Below the pieces are notes generated by a model. That model searched no databases, was not told the origin of the DNA, and saw nothing but the letters and a program-made list of their open reading frames with translations. The position numbers and the translations under genes are program-made. This document shows positions 53,909-63,322 of a stretch of DNA of 64,000 nt, piece by piece. Positions within the stretch are counted from its first letter, which is position 1. Every line of letters starts with the position of its first letter. The DNA comes from Paenibacillus crassostreae (GTDB taxonomy: Bacteria; Bacillota; Bacilli; Paenibacillales; Paenibacillaceae): assembly GCF_001857945.1 (NCBI RefSeq), contig NZ_CP017770.1:4340001-4404000 (forward strand), read 5' to 3'.

Positions 53909-54360
53909 TGAGAACACTCCATTCGTCTTAATACATATTTATATCTTATTGAAAGTTTCTTAAGATTACCTTAAAAGGAGATTATAAATAGCTAAATAAT
54001 CCATATTTAATATGAATTAGTCCAAGTTGTGAACGGTCCTAGTGCTATGATTGATAAATTATGCAATAGGGTAATAGACCCAGGACTATACTCTTTTGTG
54101 AATAACAGTAGTCCATAGTATAGTTATTATTTACATATGGGAATCAATTTCATAATTACGCAAACCTATTTAGTTGTAACTGTATATTGACAGAATGAGT
54201 CGTTCTGATCAATCTATAGACCTTATTTAAGCTGCATAAGCGATTATGAAATTGATTCATAGTTGTAGCAATTCTCGATAGAAGTTGTACATAGATAGTT
54301 ATTTTTTTCATAAATGGTTGATTAATGACGGCGGATGGCCGATAAGGAGAGGATATAACG
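53909..54360. other. Intergenic region before the PP2C-like gene
   Basis: A 452-bp gap with no gene. It contains an inverted repeat ACTATACT (54085-54092) / AGTATAGT (54117-54124) flanked by GGACT / AGTCC. The family A repeat is at 54141-54258. Near 54345, AAGGAGAGG is the ribosome binding site of the next gene. I see no convincing promoter. Confidence 0.5.
54141..54258 (+). repeat. Palindromic repeat family A, full copy 2
   Basis: 118 bp, the same length and end sequences as 35458-35575. The inner hairpin is CAGAATG-AGT-CGTTCTG at 54191-54207, at the same offset (50) as in the other copy; a G-C pair is replaced by A-T on both sides. It is intergenic. Confidence 0.8.
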
Positions 54361-55098
54361 GTGATTAAGAATCCGGAATCAATTGAGGAGTTTCGTTACA
54401 TAAGTTCTCAGGCTAAAGAACAAAAATTATCTGCTTATCAAGGCATACTGACATGTAGGTATGGTTATGGTAGAGCAATGGATAAGGCTAAACTCGGTGG
54501 GATTGGACGAGACTTCCTTGGAGTATATTTAGAAGATGATAACTGTCATTTTACTTTATGTAAGGGTATTGGGCAGAACATGGAAAGTGGGTATATCTCT
54601 CGATATTTAGGTGAAATGTTGATGGATTGGTTAGATACAACAGAAGATTGGTCATCACTAGGATTTCAATCGTATCTAAACAGTATTCCTCCAATGGGGG
54701 GGGATCAAGAAATATCTAACCAAGCAATGTACATTTGTGGACGGATTGAACTACCTACATTGGAACGACCTGTGGGCAGAATATGGATGGCTTGGCAAGG
54801 GGATTCGAGATTGAAATATTGGAGGGACGAACTAGAAGTGAGCCAATACTTCAAGGATACTATGATCGCTGAGGAGTGGTGGTCCGATTCTAATAAGTAC
54901 TTGAGTGGGGTACCGCATGTATATCAAAGCCGATTAGAATATGGTATGCCTATGAGATTACAACTATATACAGATGGTCTTAGTGATTTGGATCCCATTA
55001 GCGATATACTTCCTAATGAACAAATTCAAATTCTTTTTGATGCTCCACATACAGGTGGATTAACTGACGATGCGGCTTTTTTGGAATTATCTTGGTGA
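54361..55098 (+). CDS. PP2C-like protein with degenerate metal site
   Basis: 245-aa soluble protein. The C-terminus has LYTDGLSDL and GGLTDDAAFLELSW, as in PPM/PP2C Ser/Thr phosphatases. The N-terminal part has RDFLGVYLEDDNCHFTLCKGIGQ, where active family members usually read CDGVGQ; Asp is replaced by Lys. It is followed by YISRYLGEMLMDWLD as in those proteins. It is probably a catalytically impaired or regulatory relative. It has no kinase or vWA partner nearby. The start is GTG 54361 with AAGGAGAGG upstream. Confidence 0.7.
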   Translation: MIKNPESIEEFRYISSQAKEQKLSAYQGILTCRYGYGRAMDKAKLGGIGRDFLGVYLEDDNCHFTLCKGIGQNMESGYISRYLGEMLMDWLDTTEDWSSLGFQSYLNSIPPMGGDQEISNQAMYICGRIELPTLERPVGRIWMAWQGDSRLKYWRDELEVSQYFKDTMIAEEWWSDSNKYLSGVPHVYQSRLEYGMPMRLQLYTDGLSDLDPISDILPNEQIQILFDAPHTGGLTDDAAFLELSW

Positions 55099-55183
55099 AT
55101 GTAAGGGATTTCAGATTGAAATGAATTATGGTATGGTGGAATAAAGTGATTATAATATTGAGTCAAATGAAGGAGGCGTATGC

Positions 55184-55900
55184 GTGGAAGCAAGTTTACT
55201 TTCGATTTTAAGTTTAGGATTTGTACTTGGTATCAAGCATGCCATCGAGCCGGATCATGTCATTGCTGTATCAACGATTGCGAGTCAAAGCAAAAAACTG
55301 TGGAGATCTTCATTAGCAGGAGTATTTTGGGGTATTGGACATACGGCAACATTATTTATTGTGGGAATCATTCTTTTACTAATGAAAGATGAAATTCCAG
55401 AAACATGGGCCTTATCCTTGGAATTTTTAGTAGGAATTATGCTGGTATACCTTGGGATTGCAACGATCCTTTCTTTTAAAAATATTCACGTGCATCAACA
55501 TGATCATGACGGTGAGGAACATAAACATATCCATTCACATAAACATTATATTAAGCATGAGCATCAACAAGTACATAAAAAAGTTTCATATGTAAAATCG
55601 ATGCTGATCGGTCTAGTTCATGGTCTTGCCGGAAGTGCTGCGATGGTTCTACTAACGATGAGTACAGTGGATAGTGTAGCAGAAGGTATTATTTATATAC
55701 TTATATTTGGAGCGGGGACGATTGTGGGGATGTTATTCTTCACTACGATAATTGGGATTCCATTTGTGTATAGTGCCAAAAAAGTAAGTTTAAATAAAAT
55801 TTTCACCCAAATTACAGGAGTCATTAGTACAGCATTTGGTATCTATTACATGTATAATTTGGGCGTAACCGAAGGGTTATTTAAACTTTGGATACAATAG
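55184..55900 (+). CDS. UreH/NiCoT-like transporter
   Basis: 238-aa membrane protein with ~6 helices. The segment GIKHAIEPDHVIAVSTI resembles the HAxxxDH nickel/cobalt-transporter signature, as in UreH. A histidine-rich loop (~105-125, HVHQHDHDGEEHKHIHSHKH) fits divalent metal binding. No urease or hydrogenase genes are present. GTG 55184 is preceded by AAGGAGGC. It may move nickel, cobalt or another cation. Confidence 0.82.
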   Translation: MEASLLSILSLGFVLGIKHAIEPDHVIAVSTIASQSKKLWRSSLAGVFWGIGHTATLFIVGIILLLMKDEIPETWALSLEFLVGIMLVYLGIATILSFKNIHVHQHDHDGEEHKHIHSHKHYIKHEHQQVHKKVSYVKSMLIGLVHGLAGSAAMVLLTMSTVDSVAEGIIYILIFGAGTIVGMLFFTTIIGIPFVYSAKKVSLNKIFTQITGVISTAFGIYYMYNLGVTEGLFKLWIQ

Positions 55901-55914
55901 TATTCATACATAAT

Positions 55915-55957
55915 AATGGCTGTGTTGTCCTAATGAGGGATGACGCAGCCTTTTCTG
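55915..55957 (+). terminator. Terminator after the UreH-like gene
   Basis: GGCTGTGTTGTCC and GGGATGACGCAGCC form a near-complete hairpin followed by TTTTC. Confidence 0.75.
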
Positions 55958-56059
55958 CTTGAAATGTATTTTTATAGAAGTTTATTTGCTTGTTATGATT
56001 AAACATGCCTCCAATTTGGGTAGTCTTAAATATAGCTAGACTAAAAAGGAGATGTTCAT

Positions 56060-56863
56060 ATGGGACAGGATCAGATAAACTCATCACGTTTTGCCGGTCA
56101 AACAGCGATTGTAACTGGGGCTGGCTCTGGTATTGGAAAAGCAGTAGCGATAAAGTTAGTTCAGCAAGGCGCAAATGTAGCTTTGTTCGACTTGTTAGAT
56201 GATCGCGCATTAGAAACAGAAACTGAAATTAATCGGATTCGTGAGGGAGCATCCCATGCATTTGACGTGGATATTGCGAATGCGAAACGAGTAGAAAAGG
56301 CAGTTCTTGAGACGGTAGAAATGTATGGTGGCGTTGATATTGTATTTGCCAATGCAGGCATCAATGGCGTGGTTGCTCCAATCGAAGATTTGAGTCTTGA
56401 GGATTGGCAGAAGACACTGAGTGTCAATCTTAACGGAACTTTTTTAACATTAAAGCATTCGATACCTCATCTCAAAAAGAATGGTGGAAGCGTCATTATT
56501 ACAAGCTCGATCAATGGGAATCATACGTTCTCAAGTTTTGGGATGTCAGCATATAGTACTTCGAAGGCAGGACAGGTTGCTTTTGCCAAAATGGCCGCAC
56601 TTGAGCTTGCGAAGTTTAAAATTCGTGTAAATGTTATCTGTCCAGGATCCATTTCAACCAATATTGATCAAAGTACGAAAAAAACAGATCACCTGAAGGA
56701 CATTGTAATTCCTGTTCAATATCCTGAAGGGAGTCAACCTTTGGAGGATGGCCCAGGTGCTCCTGAGCAAGTAGCCAACTTAGTTAGCTTTCTAGCTTCG
56801 CATGAGGCATCTCATATTACAGGGGCACAAATCGTTATTGATGGCGCAGAATCGTTACTGTAA
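56060..56863 (+). CDS. Short-chain dehydrogenase/reductase
   Basis: 267-aa SDR. The cofactor motif is TGAGSGIG (~19-26), then NAG, catalytic Ser in ITSSING and YSTSK, and a C-terminal GAQIVIDGAES as in 3-oxoacyl reductase/glucose-dehydrogenase-like enzymes. The substrate is unknown. AAAAGGAGATG precedes the ATG. It is a single gene between terminators. Confidence 0.9.
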   Translation: MGQDQINSSRFAGQTAIVTGAGSGIGKAVAIKLVQQGANVALFDLLDDRALETETEINRIREGASHAFDVDIANAKRVEKAVLETVEMYGGVDIVFANAGINGVVAPIEDLSLEDWQKTLSVNLNGTFLTLKHSIPHLKKNGGSVIITSSINGNHTFSSFGMSAYSTSKAGQVAFAKMAALELAKFKIRVNVICPGSISTNIDQSTKKTDHLKDIVIPVQYPEGSQPLEDGPGAPEQVANLVSFLASHEASHITGAQIVIDGAESLL

Positions 56864-56897
56864 CTTTGAACGCTTATCACTTCACTATATTCAATAC

Positions 56898-56947
56898 TCA
56901 AAGAAACGGCTGAGCGTCCTTAATAAGAGGAACTAGCCGTTTCTTCT
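56898..56947 (+). terminator. Terminator after the SDR gene
   Basis: AAAGAAACGGCT and AGCCGTTTCTT pair at the base of a ~45-nt hairpin. Confidence 0.7.
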
Positions 56948-57029
56948 TGTTTATATCCCTATGATTAGAAGTACCTTCACTATATAATAAACAAGAACAT
57001 TATCATCGAATTCGTTTGGAGAAGATAAA

Positions 57030-59588
57030 ATGCATGATTTACCTATATATGATGTCTTACCGCAACTCAAAAAACAATTAAAACAATATTCTTCAGCTGT
57101 TCTTATAGCAGAACCTGGTGCAGGGAAAACTACTCGCGTCCCCCTGGCCTTACTTGATGAACCATGGCTTCAAGGGAAAAAGATAATCATGCTTGAACCA
57201 CGAAGATTGGCCGCACGTTCAGCAGCACAATTCATGGCTACGCAACTCGGAGAGCGAGTAGGGGAAACAGTGGGTTATCGGGTTAGAATGGACAGCAGAA
57301 TTGGGAAGACAACAAGAATTGAGGTCGTAACTGAAGGGGTTCTAACCCGGATGTTGCAACATGACCAAGAGTTAGCTAACGTAGGAATTCTGATTTTTGA
57401 CGAGTTCCATGAACGTAATATTCATGGAGATCTTGGACTAGCTTTAGCCCTAGAATCACAATCTATGCTAAGGGAAGATTTAAGGATTCTGGTCATGTCG
57501 GCAACGCTTGAAGCCGAACCCGTAGCTTCCTTGCTACAAGATGCACCGATCATTCATTGTCATGGAAGACAATTCCCCGTAGATACGATCTATGTTCCTC
57601 AGCCCGTTAATAGTTCAACGGAGAAAGCCATGGCATCAACGATTAATCTAGCTTTATTGCAACATGAAGGGAATGTACTAGCTTTTCTTCCGGGTGTAGG
57701 AGAAATACGTAAAGTTAAGCGTGAGTTAGAAATGATGCCGATATCTAAAAATACGGTTATCAGAACTTTATATGGACAATTATCACTCACCGAGCAGGAT
57801 GCTGCAATTCATCCTGAACCAGATGGACGACGTAAAATTGTACTAGCCACTTCTATTGCAGAGACTAGCTTAACGATTGAAGGAATACGCATTGTGGTGG
57901 ATAGCGGTCTGTCGAGAACACAAGTCTTATCCAAGCGGAGTGGAATGTCTCATTTAATGACCGTGAAAGGCTCGAAGGCATCTGCGGATCAGCGAAGAGG
58001 AAGAGCAGGGCGGACGCAGTCAGGTATTTGTTACAGGTTGTGGAGTCATCAGGAGCAGGACGCTCTAAAGGAAGCTCGAACACCCGAGATCTTGAGTAGC
58101 GATCTAACATCATTAGCATTGGAAATCGCAGCTTGGGGAATACAAGACCCGAAAGAGTTACGTTGGTTGGATAGGCCAAGTGAGGTTGCATTTACTCAAG
58201 CGGTGGAGTTACTTAAGGCACTTAAGGCTGTAGATGTGGGTGGAAGGATTACCGTGTATGGTCGTGAAATGCTAAACATGGGCATACATCCAAGGATGGC
58301 TCATATGGTACTGAAAGCAATTCCACTACATTGTGGTTATTTAGCTTGTCTGATTGCTGCTTTATTACAAGAACGGGATATATTCAAAGGGAATCGAGCT
58401 AGTGAAAATTGTGATATTCAAGCTAGAATAGATTACACATTTTGGCGGAAAGGTAAGCAATTACCTAGTCTTGATGATTCAACTATAGATGAAGCAGCGA
58501 TACAACGTGTAATCCAAGAGACACGCAATATACAGAGACAGGCAAGTATTCTGGATGAGTCCGATGCTGGAGTAGAGTGGAGCGGTGTACTCCTATCTTT
58601 TGCCTATCCAGATCGAATTGGGCAGTGTAGAGGGGACGGAAGATTTCTCCTAAGTAGTGGTCGAGGTGTAGAATTGTCCAAGCTGCAGCCCCTGAGTCAC
58701 TCTACATATATTGTAGCAGCTGTTGTAGATGATCGAGGAACTGAAGGTAGATTGCAACTTGCCGCTAGTATAAGCGAGTCATCGTTGTATTTATATCAAG
58801 AAGAGAGCATTCAACAGCGAGATATGATTACATGGGATCGCGATTTACAGGGTGTGAAAGCTCGACGTCGTTGGATGTTAGGAAACATATTGCTTAAGGA
58901 ACGGCCATTCGCTAAGCCACCAGAAGAAGACATTGCATATGCCCTACTCGATGGAATTAGGCAAGAAGGGTTACAGCTCTTACCGTGGAATAAAGTGTCG
59001 ATCCAATACCGTCAACGGTTACAATTTATGCATATGCTTGTGCCAAGTGACTGGCCTGAGGTGACAGATGAAGCTCTCCTAGCTACGCTGCAAGATTGGA
59101 TGCTGTTATCCATTTATGGGATGAAGAACCGAAATGATCTTCAACGTCTGCAGTTAACGAATGTTATCGAACAGAATCTTCTATCTTGGGAACAACGACG
59201 AGAGTTAGACCAGAAGGCTCCAACACATATGAACGTCCCAAGTGGTTCGCGGATACCGATCGATTATAGTGATCCGCTTCAACCGATTGTGGCTGTAAGA
59301 TTACAAGAAATGTTCGGCTTAGAGGATACGCCACGTATTGGTGGGGGGCGTGTGCCTTTAACTCTTCATTTACTGTCACCCGCGCAACGACCAGTACAGG
59401 TTACATCAGATTTAGCCAGTTTCTGGAGAGGAGCCTATTTCGAAGTGAAGAAGGATCTGAAAGGTCGCTATCCCAAGCATTACTGGCCGGATGAACCCTT
59501 GGAAGCTTCAGCAACTCGACGTGTAAGACAAAAAAATAGAGAGACGCGGATAGGAGATTTCAATGTCACGCAAAGAAAGAATTTCTGA
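57030..59588 (+). CDS. hrpB: ATP-dependent helicase HrpB
   Basis: 852-aa DEAH-box helicase. Motif I AEPGAGKTTRVPLA is at ~28-41, motif II DEFHER (H replaces A in the second-to-last position as usual for HrpB), motif III SATL and motif VI QRRGRAGRT at ~323-331. HA2 and HrpB C-terminal domains follow. Its cellular role is unclear in Firmicutes. GGAGAAG precedes the ATG. Its last 26 bp overlap the next gene. Confidence 0.93.
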   Translation: MHDLPIYDVLPQLKKQLKQYSSAVLIAEPGAGKTTRVPLALLDEPWLQGKKIIMLEPRRLAARSAAQFMATQLGERVGETVGYRVRMDSRIGKTTRIEVVTEGVLTRMLQHDQELANVGILIFDEFHERNIHGDLGLALALESQSMLREDLRILVMSATLEAEPVASLLQDAPIIHCHGRQFPVDTIYVPQPVNSSTEKAMASTINLALLQHEGNVLAFLPGVGEIRKVKRELEMMPISKNTVIRTLYGQLSLTEQDAAIHPEPDGRRKIVLATSIAETSLTIEGIRIVVDSGLSRTQVLSKRSGMSHLMTVKGSKASADQRRGRAGRTQSGICYRLWSHQEQDALKEARTPEILSSDLTSLALEIAAWGIQDPKELRWLDRPSEVAFTQAVELLKALKAVDVGGRITVYGREMLNMGIHPRMAHMVLKAIPLHCGYLACLIAALLQERDIFKGNRASENCDIQARIDYTFWRKGKQLPSLDDSTIDEAAIQRVIQETRNIQRQASILDESDAGVEWSGVLLSFAYPDRIGQCRGDGRFLLSSGRGVELSKLQPLSHSTYIVAAVVDDRGTEGRLQLAASISESSLYLYQEESIQQRDMITWDRDLQGVKARRRWMLGNILLKERPFAKPPEEDIAYALLDGIRQEGLQLLPWNKVSIQYRQRLQFMHMLVPSDWPEVTDEALLATLQDWMLLSIYGMKNRNDLQRLQLTNVIEQNLLSWEQRRELDQKAPTHMNVPSGSRIPIDYSDPLQPIVAVRLQEMFGLEDTPRIGGGRVPLTLHLLSPAQRPVQVTSDLASFWRGAYFEVKKDLKGRYPKHYWPDEPLEASATRRVRQKNRETRIGDFNVTQRKNF

Positions 59589-60705
59589 GATTGAATTATT
59601 ACGTGGTTTGGCTTTTCTGGCTGTAGCATTACAACATAGTATCGCTCATTTCGCCTATGTGGAGGGTGTGAATTTTGGAGATGGTGTCTATATGACGCTG
59701 TTATTAATGTTGGCTAAATTCGCAGTCCCTGTATTTATTTTCATCACGGGAATGGTGTTATTCTATAACTATGAAGGTCCATTCAACTATCCCCAGTTTC
59801 TATTCAAAAGATTAAAGGATATCATCATTCCTTACATCTTCTGGTCATTACTTTACTTTTCATTAAGTTATGGTTGGCAACAAGGTTGGTTGGAGCAACT
59901 GTGGAAGTGGTTTCTGATGCTTTTTACTGGTAAGAATAGCTATCATCTCTGGTACGTAGTCATGATTTTTCAGTTCTATCTACTATTTCCAGTGTTCCGA
60001 GCCGTGATCTATAAAGTAAGAATGGAGCTATCATTAAGGGCTTGTATCGCTACCATCGTAGTAGTTGGATTCCTATATGTATGGCTGACAGGTCAAGTCT
60101 CATCGATTGGACAGCTGATGTCAATGATCGATATACCGTTGATTACGGCGATGTTTACGAAGTATGCAGATCGAAACTTTTTATACTTCTTTTTCTATTT
60201 CATCCTTGGAGCTTGTGCGGGGTTAAGACCTGACCTATGGAAAGAGTGGATCCGCAAAGGGTATTGGATATATGGATCTTGCTTTCTAGTCTTATTCATT
60301 TATTATGTTAACCAGGTAACGGGAAGCTTTCGAACACCTGAAGGACTACAAATTAGATTCTATGCGGTATCATTAATCCGTCCGGTGATGGTGTTTTTTC
60401 TATTGAGTTCAATTTGCGTGGTATATAGACTAGCCATGTGGATGAAGGAAACAGGTGGAAGGAGACTTAATCAAACCTTACTTTCGATCGGAAAATATTC
60501 ATATGGAGCTTATCTAGCACATGCATATATGTTGCGGGTGAGTTATCATTTTGATGTGGCATGGTTTGTACACTGGCCTGTTACCTTGCGGATGTTGATT
60601 TCCTTTGTAATTTGTATTACGTTGTCATATCTCTTGATGGTGCTTCTATCCAGATTTACGTGGGGTAAATGGTTCGGTGGATTAGATAGATTGACTAATA
60701 AATAG
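59563..60705 (+). CDS. Acyltransferase family 3 membrane protein
   Basis: 380-aa integral membrane protein with ~10 helices, opening with the family signature RISEIELLRGLAFLAVALQHS; His20 is the expected catalytic residue. Members O-acylate sugars or cell-wall polymers. ATG 59563 has AGGAGATT upstream, within hrpB, giving a 26-bp overlap. A sugar O-acetyltransferase gene follows 19 bp on, suggesting a small modification operon. Confidence 0.88.
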   Translation: MSRKERISEIELLRGLAFLAVALQHSIAHFAYVEGVNFGDGVYMTLLLMLAKFAVPVFIFITGMVLFYNYEGPFNYPQFLFKRLKDIIIPYIFWSLLYFSLSYGWQQGWLEQLWKWFLMLFTGKNSYHLWYVVMIFQFYLLFPVFRAVIYKVRMELSLRACIATIVVVGFLYVWLTGQVSSIGQLMSMIDIPLITAMFTKYADRNFLYFFFYFILGACAGLRPDLWKEWIRKGYWIYGSCFLVLFIYYVNQVTGSFRTPEGLQIRFYAVSLIRPVMVFFLLSSICVVYRLAMWMKETGGRRLNQTLLSIGKYSYGAYLAHAYMLRVSYHFDVAWFVHWPVTLRMLISFVICITLSYLLMVLLSRFTWGKWFGGLDRLTNK

Positions 60706-60724
60706 ATAGAAAAGAGTGATAACA

Positions 60725-61333
60725 ATGAATCAAAAAGAAAGAATGTTAGCAGGGCTTCCGTATAAAGCATGGATGGACGGTTTATCAGAAGAACGAATGG
60801 AGAATAGCAAGAAAATATATGAATACAATCTGTGTCCGCCACAGGAGACAGAATTAATAGATAAAATGATTAGAAGTATACTAGGGAAAGCAGGAATTAA
60901 TGTTAACATTTTGGCCCCATTTCATTGTGATTATGGTACTAATATTGAAGTAGGCGACAATTTTATGGCAAATTATAATTGTACTATTCTGGATGTGGGG
61001 AAAGTCATTATTGGAAACAATGTTATGTTTGCTCCTAATGTCTCAATATTTACAGCCGGACATCCTGTGCATGCTGATTCAAGAAATTCAGGTTATGAAT
61101 ATGGTATTGAGATTACGATTGGAGATAATGTATGGATTGGTGGGAACACGGTTATAAATCCAGGTGTACATATAGGCAATAATTCAGTGATCGGTTCAGG
61201 CAGTGTCGTTACGAAAGATATTCCTGACAATGTAATTGCTGTTGGAAATCCATGTAGGGTAATCAGGGAGATTACAGAGGAAGATCGATCTTATTATTAT
61301 AAAGACAAAAAATTTGATGTTGAAGACTACTAA
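60725..61333 (+). CDS. Maltose/galactoside O-acetyltransferase-like protein
   Basis: 202-aa left-handed beta-helix acetyltransferase. The N-terminal Mac domain (KERMLAGLPYKAWMDGLSEERMENSKKIYEYN) and hexapeptide repeats (~60-185) are clear. FTAGHPVHADSR carries the catalytic histidine. The enzyme transfers acetyl from acetyl-CoA to sugars. ATG 60725 is preceded by AGAGTGAT; GTG 60716 lies inside this site. It is probably co-transcribed with the acyltransferase. Confidence 0.92.
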   Translation: MNQKERMLAGLPYKAWMDGLSEERMENSKKIYEYNLCPPQETELIDKMIRSILGKAGINVNILAPFHCDYGTNIEVGDNFMANYNCTILDVGKVIIGNNVMFAPNVSIFTAGHPVHADSRNSGYEYGIEITIGDNVWIGGNTVINPGVHIGNNSVIGSGSVVTKDIPDNVIAVGNPCRVIREITEEDRSYYYKDKKFDVEDY

Positions 61334-61352
61334 ATCGCTATGTACACTAAGA

Positions 61353-61392
61353 GGAACGACAAGCACGCATTTAGCGAGCATGTCGTTGTTTC
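61353..61392. terminator. Likely bidirectional terminator before the histidine kinase gene
   Basis: AACGACA and TGTCGTT flank a partly paired 19-nt loop between convergent genes; the T tract TGTTTCTT is modest. Confidence 0.5.
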
Positions 61393-62430
61393 TTATTCCA
61401 TAGGAAGCTTAACCGTAAAGGTTGAGCCTTGGTCTAATTCACTTATAACCTCGATTGAGCCACCACATAAGTTGATAATACGATAGACCAGCGGTAGGCC
61501 GAGTCCATTACCTTCAGAATTCCTAGCATTATCGCCTTGGTAGAATTTTTCAAAAATATGCTTCCGTACACTCTTTGTCATTCCTATACCGTTATCGGAA
61601 ATGATGGCCTCGATGCCATTAGGATCAGATCTAAGACTAACCGATATTTCGCCTTCCTCATCCGTAAATTTAATTGCATTCGCCAATAGATTCAACCACA
61701 CTTGCATCATTAGTTCTTCGTTCCCATAATAGAGAACATTATCGAGCTCAATGTTAAGGTTCAACTGTTTAGGTGACCATAGGGACTCTAACAACAATAA
61801 GGACTGTCGGATTTGTTCATCTAATCGATACTCTTTTTTTTCAGTGATGACTTCTTGGTTCTCGAGTTTGGATATCTTAAGAATATTACCTGATAACGTA
61901 GACAATTGCCGCGCGCCATCCACAATCATCTTCGTGTACTCGTTATGTTCTTGCTCTGTGATATTCTTCTCTTGTAAAAGAGTGGCATAACCCTCAATGG
62001 CTGCAATGGGTGTCTTAAATTCATGCGATACATTAACCACAAAATCATTTCGAAGCGTCTCGATGCTGCGTAGTTCTTGAACCATAATATTAAAGTGATG
62101 GGCCACTTCATTAATTTCGCGGACGCGATGAGATTCAGGCAAATAAATGTCGAAGTTTCCTTTGGCGATTTCTTTTGCAGCATTGCTAAAACCAGTAATA
62201 GGAGACAAGATTCTCTTACCAACAAACATAGTTATGATGGTACCGGTGACTAAGCTAAACAACATGATAATGACTATAGGGAATAAATGCTTGTTCCCAT
62301 GTGATGAAATATATCCTTGACGTATAAAGATAAACGCTAAGGTTGCCATAATGAAAGTGGATGAGAGCACAATAAAGAACATTAACGAGACAAAGGACCA
62401 CCATAGACTTTTATGTTTTTGTTTGATCAA
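61393..62430 (-). CDS. Sensor histidine kinase
   Basis: 345-aa membrane kinase. Two membrane segments (~10-32 and ~45-68) have only a ~12-residue external loop, so it probably senses the membrane or a partner. HAMP (~68-120) is followed by HisKA with phospho-acceptor NVSHEFKTP (His ~136), HATPase N-box NLLANAIKF, and SDNGIGM plus GNGLGLPLV. Its start overlaps the response regulator stop by 4 nt (ATGA). The short loop is like kinases that work with ABC transporters. Confidence 0.93.
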   Translation of the reverse strand: MIKQKHKSLWWSFVSLMFFIVLSSTFIMATLAFIFIRQGYISSHGNKHLFPIVIIMLFSLVTGTIITMFVGKRILSPITGFSNAAKEIAKGNFDIYLPESHRVREINEVAHHFNIMVQELRSIETLRNDFVVNVSHEFKTPIAAIEGYATLLQEKNITEQEHNEYTKMIVDGARQLSTLSGNILKISKLENQEVITEKKEYRLDEQIRQSLLLLESLWSPKQLNLNIELDNVLYYGNEELMMQVWLNLLANAIKFTDEEGEISVSLRSDPNGIEAIISDNGIGMTKSVRKHIFEKFYQGDNARNSEGNGLGLPLVYRIINLCGGSIEVISELDQGSTFTVKLPME

Positions 62431-63101
62431 TCTAATTTCACCGCCTTATAACCAAGACCTCTAACTGTGACAATTTCAAAATCAGAACATACTTTAAAGC
62501 GCTCACGTAAGCGATTGATATGCACTACCACCGTATGTTCATCCGAATCAGAATCCATTCCCCATATTTCATCCATCAACTGTTGCTTAGTGAAAATTTT
62601 ACCGGGATAAGAAACTAGTTTATATAGTAGATAAAATTCCTTCTGTGGAAGAACAATGCTACCTTCAGGTTGAAATACGGTTAAGGTATCATAATCGAAT
62701 TGGGTCTCGCCACATACAATCTTGCGTTCGCTGACAATCTTAGCACGTCGAAGCAGTGCTCCCACACGTAGGATCATTTCATTAACATCAATTGGCTTCA
62801 CCATATAATCGTCAATTCCAACGAGAAATCCTCTTTGTTTATCAGTAAAGCTTTCCCTAGCCGTTACTATGAGAATAGGCAAATTGAAGTTATGATCTCT
62901 AAGTGTTTTAGTGAGCTCGTAACCATCCATAAGGGGCATCATAATATCTGAGATAATCAGATCGACAAATTCTTTATCTAAAATTCGTAGTGCATCTTCA
63001 CCGTCTACGGCTGGAAGCGCATGATAACCATTTCTAGTGAGTACTGTGCAGAATAGCTGCCGTAATTTATGATCATCCTCGACGACAAGGATATTAAACA
63101 T
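62427..63101 (-). CDS. OmpR-family response regulator
   Basis: 224-aa regulator. The receiver domain (~1-115) has acidic VVEDDHKLRQL, phospho-acceptor DLIISDIMMPLMDG (Asp ~52) and MVKPID (Lys ~102). A winged-helix DNA-binding domain (~125-224, EFYLLYKLVSYPGKIFTKQQLMDEIWGMDSDSDEHTVVVHINRLRERF) follows. It forms an operon with the kinase. It is divergent from an ABC transporter gene 221 bp away, the probable target. Confidence 0.93.
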   Translation of the reverse strand: MFNILVVEDDHKLRQLFCTVLTRNGYHALPAVDGEDALRILDKEFVDLIISDIMMPLMDGYELTKTLRDHNFNLPILIVTARESFTDKQRGFLVGIDDYMVKPIDVNEMILRVGALLRRAKIVSERKIVCGETQFDYDTLTVFQPEGSIVLPQKEFYLLYKLVSYPGKIFTKQQLMDEIWGMDSDSDEHTVVVHINRLRERFKVCSDFEIVTVRGLGYKAVKLD

Positions 63102-63155
63102 AGGGGGACCTCCGAAAGTGTTTTTTTGAAATTATAAGATGATGCTTGTACGAAT

Positions 63156-63280
63156 ATAAGTATACCTCATAAGTATAAAGTAAATATAAACCACTGAAAT
63201 GTATCCATTTGGTGAAGGTTCTATTTAATCTAGCTCAAGTTGATGTTGAGTTGATATTTGATAGATATACTTAGGTATAC
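63156..63280. promoter_or_regulatory. Candidate response-regulator binding sites
   Basis: ATAAGTATA is found at 63156-63164 and 63169-63177 (13 bp apart). The inverse, TATACTTA, is at 63266-63273, next to GGTATACC. They lie in the 221-bp divergent gap between the two-component system and the ABC gene, so they are candidate regulator sites. No clear -35/-10 pair was identified. Confidence 0.4.
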
Positions 63281-63322
63281 CATTAAAAAGAGTATGGATT
63301 TTGGAAGGGGAAAAACAACCAA

